Assembly (NCBI GenBank): GCA_045606045.1
Contig: JAZURE010000045.1
Coordinates: 1-45,957 of the forward strand
Direction of reading: 5' to 3'
DNA from: RGIG8748 sp045606045
GTDB taxonomy: Bacteria > Bacillota > Clostridia > UMGS1810
Length of the DNA: 45,957 nucleotides
The translations under genes were made by a program, and so were the position numbers. The number at the start of each line of letters is the position of its first letter. Positions within the stretch are counted from its first letter, which is position 1. This document shows positions 7,920 to 15,515 of the stretch, in pieces. The notes beneath the pieces were generated by a model, which saw only the letters and a list, made by a program, of their open reading frames with translations, searched no databases and was not told the origin of the DNA.

Positions 7920-9411
7920 AATAAAAATTGGTTGGGCAGAAGAAACTCTTGTTCCTGAAGGTAAAAAAGTAAATCTTGCTGGACAGTTTTTTGAAAGAAT
8001 ATCAGAGTATGTAGAGTCAGAAATTACAGCGACTGCAATGGCTGTAGAGGCAGACGGAGAACAAATGATAATGATTTCTGCAGATATGACAAGTATTCCT
8101 GACTACATTATGGAAATGGCAAGAGAAAAGTTCTCTAAGAGAGTGAGTGATTTTGACCCCAGAAAGATTATCATTGCAGCTACACATACACATACATCTC
8201 ATACAATTGCAAATCCCGCTGCTACCGGGGCTTCTGTAACTGCACAAAGAAAGATCCTCAATGAATTCCTTCCGGAAGGAAAGAACTATGAAAGACTTGT
8301 TACTGCAGATGACAGCGTAATGAAACCCCAGGAAGCAGCAGAGTTCGTTACAGACCAGATGGCTCTTGCCGCACAGAAAGCGTGGGAAAACCGTGAAGAA
8401 GCGTTCTACGCAAACGAGTTCGGTCGTGCATCAGTTGGCATGTGCAGACGAGTTTCATACACTGACGGCAGTGCGCAGATGTGGGGTGATGCAGATACAG
8501 CAACCTTTGATGCACTCGAGGGTGGCAACGATTCAGGTGTTGAGCTTATCTACACATTTGACAAGAATAAAAAGCTTACAGGCGTAGTGGCAAATATTGC
8601 ATGTCCCGCACAGATTCTGGAGCAGAGAAGCTTTATTTCAGCAGACTTCTGGGGAAGAGCAAAGGCAAATATTCGTGAAAAGCTTGGAGAAGATATTTAT
8701 CTTTTAGGTCTTGGAGGTGCAGGTGGTGACCAGTGTCCCCGTGACCTTGTAAGATGGGTTGACCCCGAAACTCCTATTGATGACCCCAACGTAAAGAGAC
8801 CTAACCCCAAGACACGCAAGGCTGACCCGTCTATGTATGACATTTCAGGATGTAACAGAGTAGGTAAGAGAATTGCAAACGAAATCCTTTCTGTTTATGA
8901 CGAAATAGAAGAATTTAAGGATACAGCAGTATTTAAGCATATGGTTTTAGACCTTGACCTTCCTCTCCGTAAGGCAACAATCGAGGATTACGACCATGCA
9001 GTGAGAGAGCTTGAGTACTACATGGCCAAGAACAAGGATAAGGATCACTTCAACTTTGAGGATAGCGCAAAAATGTATGTACACACAGGAACCATTGCAC
9101 GTTACAGAGCGCAGCAGACGAAAGAACTTTTCTCAATTGAAACTCATATAGTTCGATTCGGTGACGTTGCGTTTTCAACAAATCCCTTTGAACTGTTCCT
9201 TGACTTTGGTAACAGAATTAAGGCAAGAAGTAACGCTCAGCAGACCTTTATTGTACAACTATCATGCGGAAGAGGCGGATATCTTCCTACAGAAAAGGCG
9301 GAAAAGGCAGGTCATTACAGTGCATACATAAGCAGTGGTAATGTAGGACACGAGGGCGGAGACTTATTTGTTCGTAAGACTATTAAAGAAATCAACAAGA
9401 TGTTTGAATAA
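7912..9411 (+). CDS. Neutral/alkaline ceramidase N-terminal-domain hydrolase
   Basis: The 499-residue protein matches the neutral/alkaline non-lysosomal ceramidase N-terminal domain family. The zinc-binding motif THTH is at 91-94, and a likely acidic ligand lies in TNPFELF near the C-terminus. It lacks a signal peptide and is probably cytoplasmic, unlike secreted ceramidases. In true neutral ceramidases the nucleophile is the serine of a GDVSP-type motif. Here the equivalent stretch GGDQCP (271-276) has C275, and the position of a zinc histidine (HPT) reads CPAQ (231-234). Such short family members occur in carbohydrate operons and are unlikely to act on ceramide. A role as amidase or esterase on the pathway substrate is an inference. 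Confidence 0.8.
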   Translation: MSKIKIGWAEETLVPEGKKVNLAGQFFERISEYVESEITATAMAVEADGEQMIMISADMTSIPDYIMEMAREKFSKRVSDFDPRKIIIAATHTHTSHTIANPAATGASVTAQRKILNEFLPEGKNYERLVTADDSVMKPQEAAEFVTDQMALAAQKAWENREEAFYANEFGRASVGMCRRVSYTDGSAQMWGDADTATFDALEGGNDSGVELIYTFDKNKKLTGVVANIACPAQILEQRSFISADFWGRAKANIREKLGEDIYLLGLGGAGGDQCPRDLVRWVDPETPIDDPNVKRPNPKTRKADPSMYDISGCNRVGKRIANEILSVYDEIEEFKDTAVFKHMVLDLDLPLRKATIEDYDHAVRELEYYMAKNKDKDHFNFEDSAKMYVHTGTIARYRAQQTKELFSIETHIVRFGDVAFSTNPFELFLDFGNRIKARSNAQQTFIVQLSCGRGGYLPTEKAEKAGHYSAYISSGNVGHEGGDLFVRKTIKEINKMFE

Positions 9412-9418
9412 ATAGGAG

Positions 9419-10556
9419 ATGTTTCAAAGTTAAGTTTCTTTCGCAACCAGACGGAGTTAGGTTTTCCAATAAGGCAATGATTGTGTTTTTTCTGCCGATA
9501 TTTCTAGAATAGCTTATGCTTGCAGGTCTTGGCTTTGCAGACACCTTTATGGTGTCTGTAAAGCTTGGTACAACAGCACTTGCGGGAGTTGCACTCGTAG
9601 ACAGAATTGACACATTTGCAAAACAGTTCTTTCTTGCTTTTGCACAAGGCGGAAGTGTTGTACTTGCTCAGTATATGGGAATAAATTTAGGACTTAAGTA
9701 TATATTTATTTTCAAGCTTGATATGGGCGTTATAGGAGCGACTTTATCAACATTACTTGCTATGGGTATAATAGGATTTGTGCTCTTAATAAGGCTTACT
9801 TTTAAGAAAAATCTTGTAAGACTTGAAAAACCGTTAAAACCCGAATTCGATTTAAAAATGTCCGGAAGAATCTTAAAGATATCACTACCTAATGGATTTG
9901 AACAGGGAATGTTTCAGTTAGGCGCTCTAATACTTGCAGGACTGGTATCAAGTCTTGGTGAAGATGCAATAAATGCCGATCAGATTTCGCGAAACCTGGT
10001 TACCATAGTTTGTGGCGTTTCTAATGGCTTTTGTGCTCTGATGCTTATGGTTATAGGACGGTGTATGGGTGCAGGAGATATAGCCGAGGCAGAGCGTTAT
10101 AAAAAGCATATACTGAGGCTTAATCATCTTTTCGTTTTTATAATGTCAATTGTATTCTTTATTGTCTTAAAACCTCTTGTTTCAGTTTTTGGAGTGTCAA
10201 GGCAATCAGAAATTTGGGCAATACAAATTACGGTGTTTTATGTAATCTCTTCAATTTTCTTATATCCGCCGAGCTTTGCAACTGCGTCAGCACTTCGTGG
10301 CGCAGGCGACACAAAGTTTGTAATGTTTATTGCTGCAGGCTCAATGTTTTTGTTTAGAATCGGTTGTGCATACCTTTGCGTATATTTGTTTGATTTTGGT
10401 GTTATAAGCATATGGGTTGCAATGGTTCTTGATTGGGTAATAAGAACAGTAATTTTTGAATTAAGATTTAAACACGGTAAATGGAAGACAAGTAAAGTTA
10501 TATTAAAAATTCCAACTCTGGTAAATAACATTGATTTTTTATACTATATGTTATAA
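9419..10556 (+). pseudogene. Decayed MATE-family efflux transporter
   Basis: The readable frame gives a MATE transporter, but it is broken in three ways. A TAG at 9510-9512 interrupts the N-terminus in the context LPIFLE-stop-LMLAGLGFADTFM, where CAG (Gln) would fit. The ATG at 9419, next to the AGGAG, is out of frame with the rest. After QYMG the sequence jumps to a later helix, so about 100 residues of the first half are missing in frame. The C-terminal half looks normal and ends at 10556. It lies ten bases after the hydrolase gene and was probably the last gene of the operon, perhaps exporting or importing the substrate. It is not expected to work now. Confidence 0.85.
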
Positions 10557-10596
10557 TATGATCTGTTAATAAACTATATTTATCAGCAAGGGGGAA

Positions 10597-10731
10597 ATGT
10601 CATCAACCGAAGCTATTGACGATATTTCTGCGTTCTTAACAGGTACAGGGCTTCTGGCTCTTGGTGTTTTACTCGCGGCACAGGGACTTATCAGAGGACA
10701 CGGCAAGATGCTCTTACGATTGCGAAAGTAA
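10597..10731 (+). CDS. Small unknown protein (44 residues)
   Basis: A short ORF starts at ATG 10597 behind an AAGGGGGAA ribosome site and encodes 44 residues with one hydrophobic segment (LTGTGLLALGVLLAAQGLI) and a basic tail (RLRK). I do not recognise it. It lies in a stretch of gene debris after the broken MATE gene, so it may be a fragment of a larger membrane protein rather than a functional gene. Confidence 0.35.
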   Translation: MSSTEAIDDISAFLTGTGLLALGVLLAAQGLIRGHGKMLLRLRK

Positions 10732-10742
10732 AATAGTAAGTC

Positions 10743-10857
10743 ATTGGACAGACAACCTCATAACCAAGTGTCAAAAGTAAACGGAGCCGAAAACATCTGC
10801 TCCGTTACTTTTAATCAAATTTCTTTGATAAGGTTGTCAATTGGCCTAATGTATGAT
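10743..10857. repeat. Nested inverted repeat, possible MITE
   Basis: Outer imperfect arms (ATTGGACAGACAACCTCATA near 10743, and the complement of ATTGACAACCTTATCA near 10840) flank a strong inner hairpin. The inner arms are AAAAGTAAACGGAG (10773-10786) and CTCCGTTACTTTT (10800-10812). No protein is encoded. The layout suits a miniature inverted-repeat element or a large terminator. Confidence 0.45.
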
Positions 10858-10993
10858 ATAATAAGTTAAAATGGTAAATCATTGTAATGTATAAGGAAAG
10901 TATGTTCTTGTTCCTGACTTGATACGAATTATATTCCTTTTGGTAAAGTGGATGTTATAAGCAGGAATAAAACAAAAAGAGAGAATGCCAAAA

Positions 10994-11089
10994 ATGAAGA
11001 AAATTATTTGTATACTTCTTGCGTGTGCAATTATGTAAGCGTCTTTTGCCGCCTTTAATGCACCCTCAGAATTTGTTTCGAAATTTTAA
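10994..11089 (+). pseudogene. Relic of a secreted-protein gene
   Basis: An ATG behind AGAGAG encodes a signal-peptide-like start, MKKIICILLACAIM. It is cut by TAA at 11036-11038 and then continues in frame for 16 codons (ASFAAFNAPSEFVSKF) to a second stop. This looks like the 5' end of a lost secreted-protein gene. Apart from this, 10860-11157 shows nothing else. Confidence 0.4.
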
Positions 11090-11157
11090 TAATATTATAT
11101 CATTTATTATTATGTATTGTAAGATAAATTCAATATTTATTTTTAAATGTAAAGACA

Positions 11158-11186
11158 TTGACAATCAATGGGCGACTGGTTATAAT
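11158..11186 (+). promoter_or_regulatory. Perfect consensus SigA promoter of the beta-helix pair
   Basis: TTGACA (11158-11163), exactly 17 bases, then TATAAT (11181-11186). Transcription would start near 11193, about 40 bases before the ATG at 11233. The TTG at 11158 is thus a -35 box, not a start codon. Confidence 0.85.
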
Positions 11187-11232
11187 TAAAACATATCATA
11201 GATATATTTTTTTCAAAAAAGGAAGTGGAATT

Positions 11233-12576
11233 ATGAGAGAATTTATTTCTTGTAATCAGAGAGAACTTTTCTCTGACTGTGACAGTGGCACAATACAAAA
11301 TGCCATATCGGCGGCGATAGAAGACGGTTGTCGCAAGGTAGTAATACCAAGATATAATCTTCGTACAGACAAAAATGAGTGGAGAATCAGCTCGGCAATA
11401 GAGGTTCCGAGTGAAATGACCATAATTTTAGATAACTGCTATATGGTGCAGGAAACAGGCGTGTTTGACAATATGTTTATAAACAGTCTTGCACGCGTAG
11501 AACCGCGTACTTTAGAAAACGAACAGCACGACATCAGCATCATCGGTATCGGAAACGTTTGTATTTCAGGCGGTGTACATAACGGTCTTTTAGAAAGAAC
11601 CACAAGAAAATGGGGACTTCCCGGAACACTTTTGAATAACTTGTTTTACTGGGTAAATGTTCGTAATCTGCGCGTTGAAAATCTTCACATAGAGCATCAG
11701 CGCCATTGGGCAATGAACCATGTCTACTGCAGAAATGTAACGCTTAAAAATATTGATTTTTATGCTGTTCCACACGTTCCTAATATGGACGGTATAGATT
11801 TACGACTTGGCTGTAATAACTTTGAAATCGAAAATATCACAGGCAGAACAGGTGATGATACAATCGCGCTTACTGCAATGTCAGGTTTTGAAGCAGCTTT
11901 AGCTGTTGAAGGGAAATCTTCCAATATCTGCGATGTAAAAATTAAAAACGTTTTGTCTGATGCTAACAGAATGATTAATATCCGTCTTTTAGCACAGGAC
12001 GGAAATCAGGTTCACGATATCAATATTGATACTGTTATGGACACATCACACTGGGCATCAAAAGCTAAAGCTATTGCACCTCTCGGAATAGGAACACAGG
12101 GTGCGCTCTACGCTAAGGTGTGCCGTGCGAAGCAGGAAGACTGCCGTAATATCAACGCTAAAAATCTTTATTCTCGTGCATCTCAGGTGGTTCGTCTGGA
12201 TGATGTATGTTCTGATTCTACATTTACCAACTTAAAGACTTTTAACACATGCTTTACTGCTGTAGGCACATGCGGTTTCGGAACTTCTCTCAAAAACGTT
12301 GTTGTTGACAGTCTTTACTGCGGAAGTATGAAAACAGACACCCAAAGAGGTTGGGTTGACGGCTATACGCCGTTTACAGTTGTTCGCATGCCTGAAACAA
12401 AGGGTGAGATTTTAATAAAAAATGTTCATACTGATGACATTAGTTATCTCTGTGACGTAAATGATGAGTTTGACCTCACATTTGAAAACTGCCCGACAGA
12501 AAATGTTGACAAGCTTTACAAAAACTTAGGAAAAGCAAAACTTACCGTCAACGGAAAGGAGCATCGTGTGTCATGA
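11233..12576 (+). CDS. Right-handed beta-helix protein, GH28 (polygalacturonase)-like
   Basis: The start at 11233 is chosen because AAAAAAGGAAGTGG precedes this ATG; the longer frame begins inside the promoter. The 447-residue product resembles glycoside hydrolase family 28, which cuts pectin-like polymers. The N-terminal segment (TIQNAISAAIEDGCRKVVIP) is typical of that fold. Two motifs echo the GH28 acid residues: NMDGIDL (family NTD) and RTGDDTIAL (family DD). The family GHG and RIK motifs are not obvious; NIRLL stands where RIK would be. There is no signal peptide, so it probably acts inside the cell on an imported oligosaccharide, or binds rather than cuts. It overlaps the next gene by four bases. 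Confidence 0.75.
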   Translation: MREFISCNQRELFSDCDSGTIQNAISAAIEDGCRKVVIPRYNLRTDKNEWRISSAIEVPSEMTIILDNCYMVQETGVFDNMFINSLARVEPRTLENEQHDISIIGIGNVCISGGVHNGLLERTTRKWGLPGTLLNNLFYWVNVRNLRVENLHIEHQRHWAMNHVYCRNVTLKNIDFYAVPHVPNMDGIDLRLGCNNFEIENITGRTGDDTIALTAMSGFEAALAVEGKSSNICDVKIKNVLSDANRMINIRLLAQDGNQVHDINIDTVMDTSHWASKAKAIAPLGIGTQGALYAKVCRAKQEDCRNINAKNLYSRASQVVRLDDVCSDSTFTNLKTFNTCFTAVGTCGFGTSLKNVVVDSLYCGSMKTDTQRGWVDGYTPFTVVRMPETKGEILIKNVHTDDISYLCDVNDEFDLTFENCPTENVDKLYKNLGKAKLTVNGKEHRVS

Positions 12577-13328
12577 TTGAATTAAAATTACGCGGATATG
12601 TAACACCCGAAGACTTTGAAGGCACAGATAGAGAAAGAATACAAAAAGCCTTAGACTGTGCAGCTAAAGAGGATATAAGAAAGGTTATTTTATCAGGAAC
12701 ATATAAGACGGATTCTGCTATTGTTATTCCCGGCGGAATGCATGTTGTTTTTGATAATGCTCACCTTTATGGCGATATAAAGAACGAAACTGTAAAAAAT
12801 TTCTCATTTATAACCGACCGTGTTTACATTGAAGGAACAAACAGCGAAATCACAGGTAACATAGCATTTAATCATGCAGGCCACGTTGTTTTGGAAAATT
12901 TGACAGTCAACGGCGATGTTACATTTGATTTTTCGATTAATACAAGAGTTGAATATGTTAAAATTTCCGGCAGACTTTCTGTTAACCGCGGATGTATGAA
13001 TGCTATTATTCAGCATATTGAATGTGATAATATGTTGATGTCAGGCGAAAAGAAAGATGAAGATGTTATAGGTCGCGAGCCTATCATGAAAAGCATCGTA
13101 GTCCGCGACGCTAAAATTAAAAATGGTGCAGTGTTAAAAGCAGCTGAAGATTGTGGCTTCTTAAACGTTCAGTTTAACGATGTCAAGTCTGAAAACACCT
13201 GCATTACAGTGGGCACCAAGGATGAAAACTTATCAAGAGAACAGTATCAGAACTTCACATTTATAAATCTTGATGCTCCTGAAAAAGTAGTATTTAATAA
13301 CGATTATAAACATGCATATCTTGACTAA
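12573..13328 (+). CDS. Small beta-helix companion protein
   Basis: This 251-residue protein starts at the ATGA overlap with the preceding gene, so the two are translationally coupled. Its N-terminus (TDRERIQKALDCAAKEDIRK then VILSGTYKT) copies the opening of pectin-lyase-fold proteins, and repeated short strands follow. It is only about half the length of a GH28 enzyme and shows no NTD, DD or GHG motif. It may be a degenerate paralogue that pairs with the upstream protein as a non-catalytic subunit. No signal peptide is visible. I know of no named family for this arrangement. The function is unassigned. Confidence 0.7.
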   Translation: MIELKLRGYVTPEDFEGTDRERIQKALDCAAKEDIRKVILSGTYKTDSAIVIPGGMHVVFDNAHLYGDIKNETVKNFSFITDRVYIEGTNSEITGNIAFNHAGHVVLENLTVNGDVTFDFSINTRVEYVKISGRLSVNRGCMNAIIQHIECDNMLMSGEKKDEDVIGREPIMKSIVVRDAKIKNGAVLKAAEDCGFLNVQFNDVKSENTCITVGTKDENLSREQYQNFTFINLDAPEKVVFNNDYKHAYLD

Positions 13329-13418
13329 TAAAAACTAATGGAGACATTTATCATGAACAACTATCTTTCACCGAATGAACCGAATATGTCGCAATATTGG
13401 CGAAAGAGAGGAAGACAT

Positions 13419-13847
13419 ATGAAGAAACGATTGTTGATTGGAATTTTTTCTCCATTGTTATATTTTTGGATATACCATTTATTGCGTTATTGTCCTTTGT
13501 TTGAATATAGCGAAAAATATGGCGCAATTCAAAATGCGATGTTATTTATATTGCCTGCTGTGCCCGGTATAGCACTTGCCTTTCTACTGGTGGAGAATTC
13601 CGTTAAAAAATATATTAAGTCAGTTGGAATATGTTTTATAATTTCTTTGATTGTATTTATTCTTTATATTCAATCTGGCGTTGAATTGATGATATTTAAA
13701 GCAATAACTGGATATGAAGAAGGGTCTCCGGGCGAAGGAATTTTGATTCTTGTTACATTTATGTCCTACATCATATCTTGTTTTGTAGGAACAATTGTTG
13801 CTGGTATTATTACGGGGTACAGACAAAAGAAGTCGAACAATGAGTAG
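13419..13847 (+). CDS. Small four-helix membrane protein, unknown
   Basis: The ATG at 13419 has AGAGAGGA six bases upstream and gives a 142-residue protein starting MKKRLLIG. An alternative ATG at 13353 has GGAG nine bases upstream and adds a 22-residue hydrophilic leader, so the start is uncertain. Four hydrophobic stretches are visible, around residues 5-25, 40-60, 65-88 and 108-135, predicting an integral membrane protein with short loops. I do not recognise a family. It follows the beta-helix pair and is the last intact gene before the ISL3 relic. It could be cargo of the island with no link to the sugar genes. Confidence 0.6.
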   Translation: MKKRLLIGIFSPLLYFWIYHLLRYCPLFEYSEKYGAIQNAMLFILPAVPGIALAFLLVENSVKKYIKSVGICFIISLIVFILYIQSGVELMIFKAITGYEEGSPGEGILILVTFMSYIISCFVGTIVAGIITGYRQKKSNNE

Positions 13848-13895
13848 TTTTTAAGTTCTAACTTGATACGAACTGTTGCTATACAGAACTTGCAT

Positions 13896-14204
13896 CTAAA
13901 CCGTCTGTCCCGCATATTTAGGAGCAAAAGAATTATCTTCAGCAAATCTTTTTCCACAATGTTTACATACATATCTTCTATGGTTATGAATGAGTGTAAC
14001 ATGCTTTCCAAATGCAGAAATATCCTTAATTTTTCTAATTCGATAATCATGAACATAAGCTGTAGAATGGGAGCAACATGGGCAAGTATGGGGCTTGACG
14101 GGAAATTGTGTATAAATCAAGGTGTCATTTTCAAAATTTTCTATTTTTATGACTTTTACATCTTGTAAATTTAATAAGCCTTTAGTATAATGGCAAGAGA
14201 GCAT
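13896..14204 (-). pseudogene. Truncated ISL3-family transposase (N-terminal part)
   Basis: The 102-residue fragment matches the N-terminus of ISL3-family transposases. It has the CPCC...H...C-x2-C zinc ribbon (CPCCSHST, then CKHCGKRF) and the usual LLNLQDVKVIKIE opening. Full-length family members have about 400 residues, so three quarters are missing after FAPKYAG. An intact terminal repeat lies upstream at 14313-14339, so the element was cut from its 3' side. It forms the right edge of the accessory island. Confidence 0.8.
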
Positions 14205-14312
14205 ATTTCGTTCCTCCGTTCATGGTTTATAGGCAATTCCATTATAACGGATTTTGAACAAATATGCTCCCTTTTATATTACGTTTTTTATTTTTTCTGA
14301 GCTCTATTTGTT

Positions 14313-14339
14313 GGACACCCCAACATTTATTATAGAGCC
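14313..14339. repeat. Terminal inverted repeat of the ISL3-family element
   Basis: Read on the minus strand the end is GGCTCTATAATAAATGTTGG followed by GGTGTCC. ISL3-family ends typically begin GGCTCT and contain GGGGTGTCC. It lies 109 bases upstream of the truncated transposase start. The opposite end is lost. Confidence 0.8.
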
Positions 14340-14407
14340 TAAAAAAATTTAAACGAATTTTTTTACAATCCCTTTGAGGTTAGGGAATAGGAAAATAAGA
14401 TGCAGAA

Positions 14408-14490
14408 TAAGCGAACTGAACCGAAGCAAGCGTGCTTGCGAGGGGGACCCGAAGGCGTGCGAGGGCACGGCGAGAGGTGAAGTTCGCTTA
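14408..14490. other. GC-rich multi-hairpin element
   Basis: A ten-base perfect outer stem, TAAGCGAACT (14408-14417) with AGTTCGCTTA (14481-14490), encloses two hairpins. These are GCAAG/CTTGC (14426-14430 with 14435-14439) and CGTGC/GCACG (14456-14460 with 14465-14469), giving a branched fold. Its base composition is far richer in G and C than the flanks. No ORF explains it. It could be a structured RNA, a MITE or a dispersed repeat. Confidence 0.55.
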
Positions 14491-14492
14491 GA

Positions 14493-14603
14493 GCTTATAG
14501 GCTAAAAATGTGAGAAATCTGCGAATTTTGCAGATTTCTACATAAAATTAATTGTCTTTTGATGTTTTCAAACTGTGAGATGTCAGAAATCAAGCCTATA
14601 AGC
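14493..14603. repeat. Inverted repeat enclosing a terminator-like hairpin
   Basis: GCTTATAGGCT (14493-14503) is repeated inverted as AGCCTATAAGC (14593-14603). Between them is a ten-base stem, AGAAATCTGC (14513-14522) with GCAGATTTCT (14530-14539). Together with the element at 14408 this fills the gene-free stretch between the ISL3 relic and the next gene. Confidence 0.5.
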
Positions 14604-14613
14604 GGTCTGCGCT

Positions 14614-15438
14614 TTATTTTACATTCCCTTTTTTCACGGTAAGTCCTTTTACCGTTAAGTTAATATGGTCGATATAAAGCGAAGCATAATTTTCTATTGC
14701 ATTTTTTACGGTGCTTATGATTTCCTGTGAAGTTTTTTTGATGTCTGTGCCGTAAAACATTATAACATCAATATTAAACATAAGCTTATCTTCATCCTTT
14801 AATAAGGATATCCTTAGTATCTTATCCACGCCCTGACATCGCATTGCTTCATAGGTTGCAATGGAGTAGAGCACTGTATCGTTTATTACAAAATCTCCAA
14901 GATAGCTGTATGTGGGGCGAACTATGGATTTGTCCTCACTTACATCTCGTTTTGCAGCCTTTCTGAAAACCCTTAAGGGGTCCAGAAAGTACCCTGAAAA
15001 AGTCTTGCGGATTTCCATCACAGGCACAGGTATTACATGCTTGCCCTGACTCTGCCTTGTGAGCTTTGCCTTGGATATTTCGTCCTCGGTACAGATTTCT
15101 TCTATTCGTATAATGCGTGAAAACGCAGGAAGGGAGAGCCTCAACCGGATTTTTTCTACCATTTTGACACTTGTGCCAAGTATAAGCACTCCCGATATTT
15201 CACATCTCTTTATGGCATTTTTCATAGCGGTGCAATCAGCATCATTTTGAAATATCGCCTTTTTTACAGCCGCCACCAAAGTAGGCTCTTTTTTGGCGGA
15301 AGTACCTTCTATAATCTTATTTTTGTGTATGAGAAGTCCGTCATCTATGATGTAGCTAAGCTTGTACTTTGCGGCAATCCGCACAGAATTGTAGCTTTTG
15401 CCCGTGCCGCTGTCTCCTACCAATGCATATACCCTCAT
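14614..15438 (-). CDS. P-loop NTPase with Asp23-like C-terminal domain
   Basis: The start at 15438 is chosen because GGGGAG lies nine bases upstream and the protein then begins MRVYALVGDSGTGKS, which places the Walker A motif at residues 8-15. The first part (1-150) is an ATP or GTP binding domain, with IIDDGLLI as a candidate for Walker B. From about residue 175 to the end, the strand and helix pattern (LMFNIDVIMFYGT, then ISTVKNAIENYASLYIDHIN) resembles Asp23/Gls24 alkaline-shock proteins. The combination suggests an envelope-stress or regulatory NTPase, but the function is unproven. It follows rplL on the same strand, after a hairpin, where rpoB might be expected. Confidence 0.7.
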   Translation of the reverse strand: MRVYALVGDSGTGKSYNSVRIAAKYKLSYIIDDGLLIHKNKIIEGTSAKKEPTLVAAVKKAIFQNDADCTAMKNAIKRCEISGVLILGTSVKMVEKIRLRLSLPAFSRIIRIEEICTEDEISKAKLTRQSQGKHVIPVPVMEIRKTFSGYFLDPLRVFRKAAKRDVSEDKSIVRPTYSYLGDFVINDTVLYSIATYEAMRCQGVDKILRISLLKDEDKLMFNIDVIMFYGTDIKKTSQEIISTVKNAIENYASLYIDHINLTVKGLTVKKGNVK

Positions 15439-15467
15439 GTCATACTTCTCCCCCATATGAGAAAGCC

Positions 15468-15492
15468 GCCTGCAGATATACAATCTGCAAGC
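15468..15492 (-). terminator. Hairpin after rplL
   Basis: GCCTGCAGAT (15468-15477) pairs with ATCTGCAAGC (15483-15492) with one mismatch. On the minus strand it is followed by GGCTTTCTC, a weak U tract, so it may terminate only part of rplJL transcription. Confidence 0.45.
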
Positions 15493-15515
15493 GACCTTTT
15501 AAAGTTACAATTAAA

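Noticed and set aside
11158..11232. Longer start of the GH28-like protein at TTG 11158.
   Set aside because: The TTG is the -35 box of a perfect promoter and the true ATG at 11233 has a ribosome site.
10917..13872. The 12-base string ACTTGATACGAA occurs at 10917 and at 13861 and could mark element ends.
   Set aside because: In an AT-rich 46 kb window, many 12-base matches are expected by chance, and the flanks do not match further.
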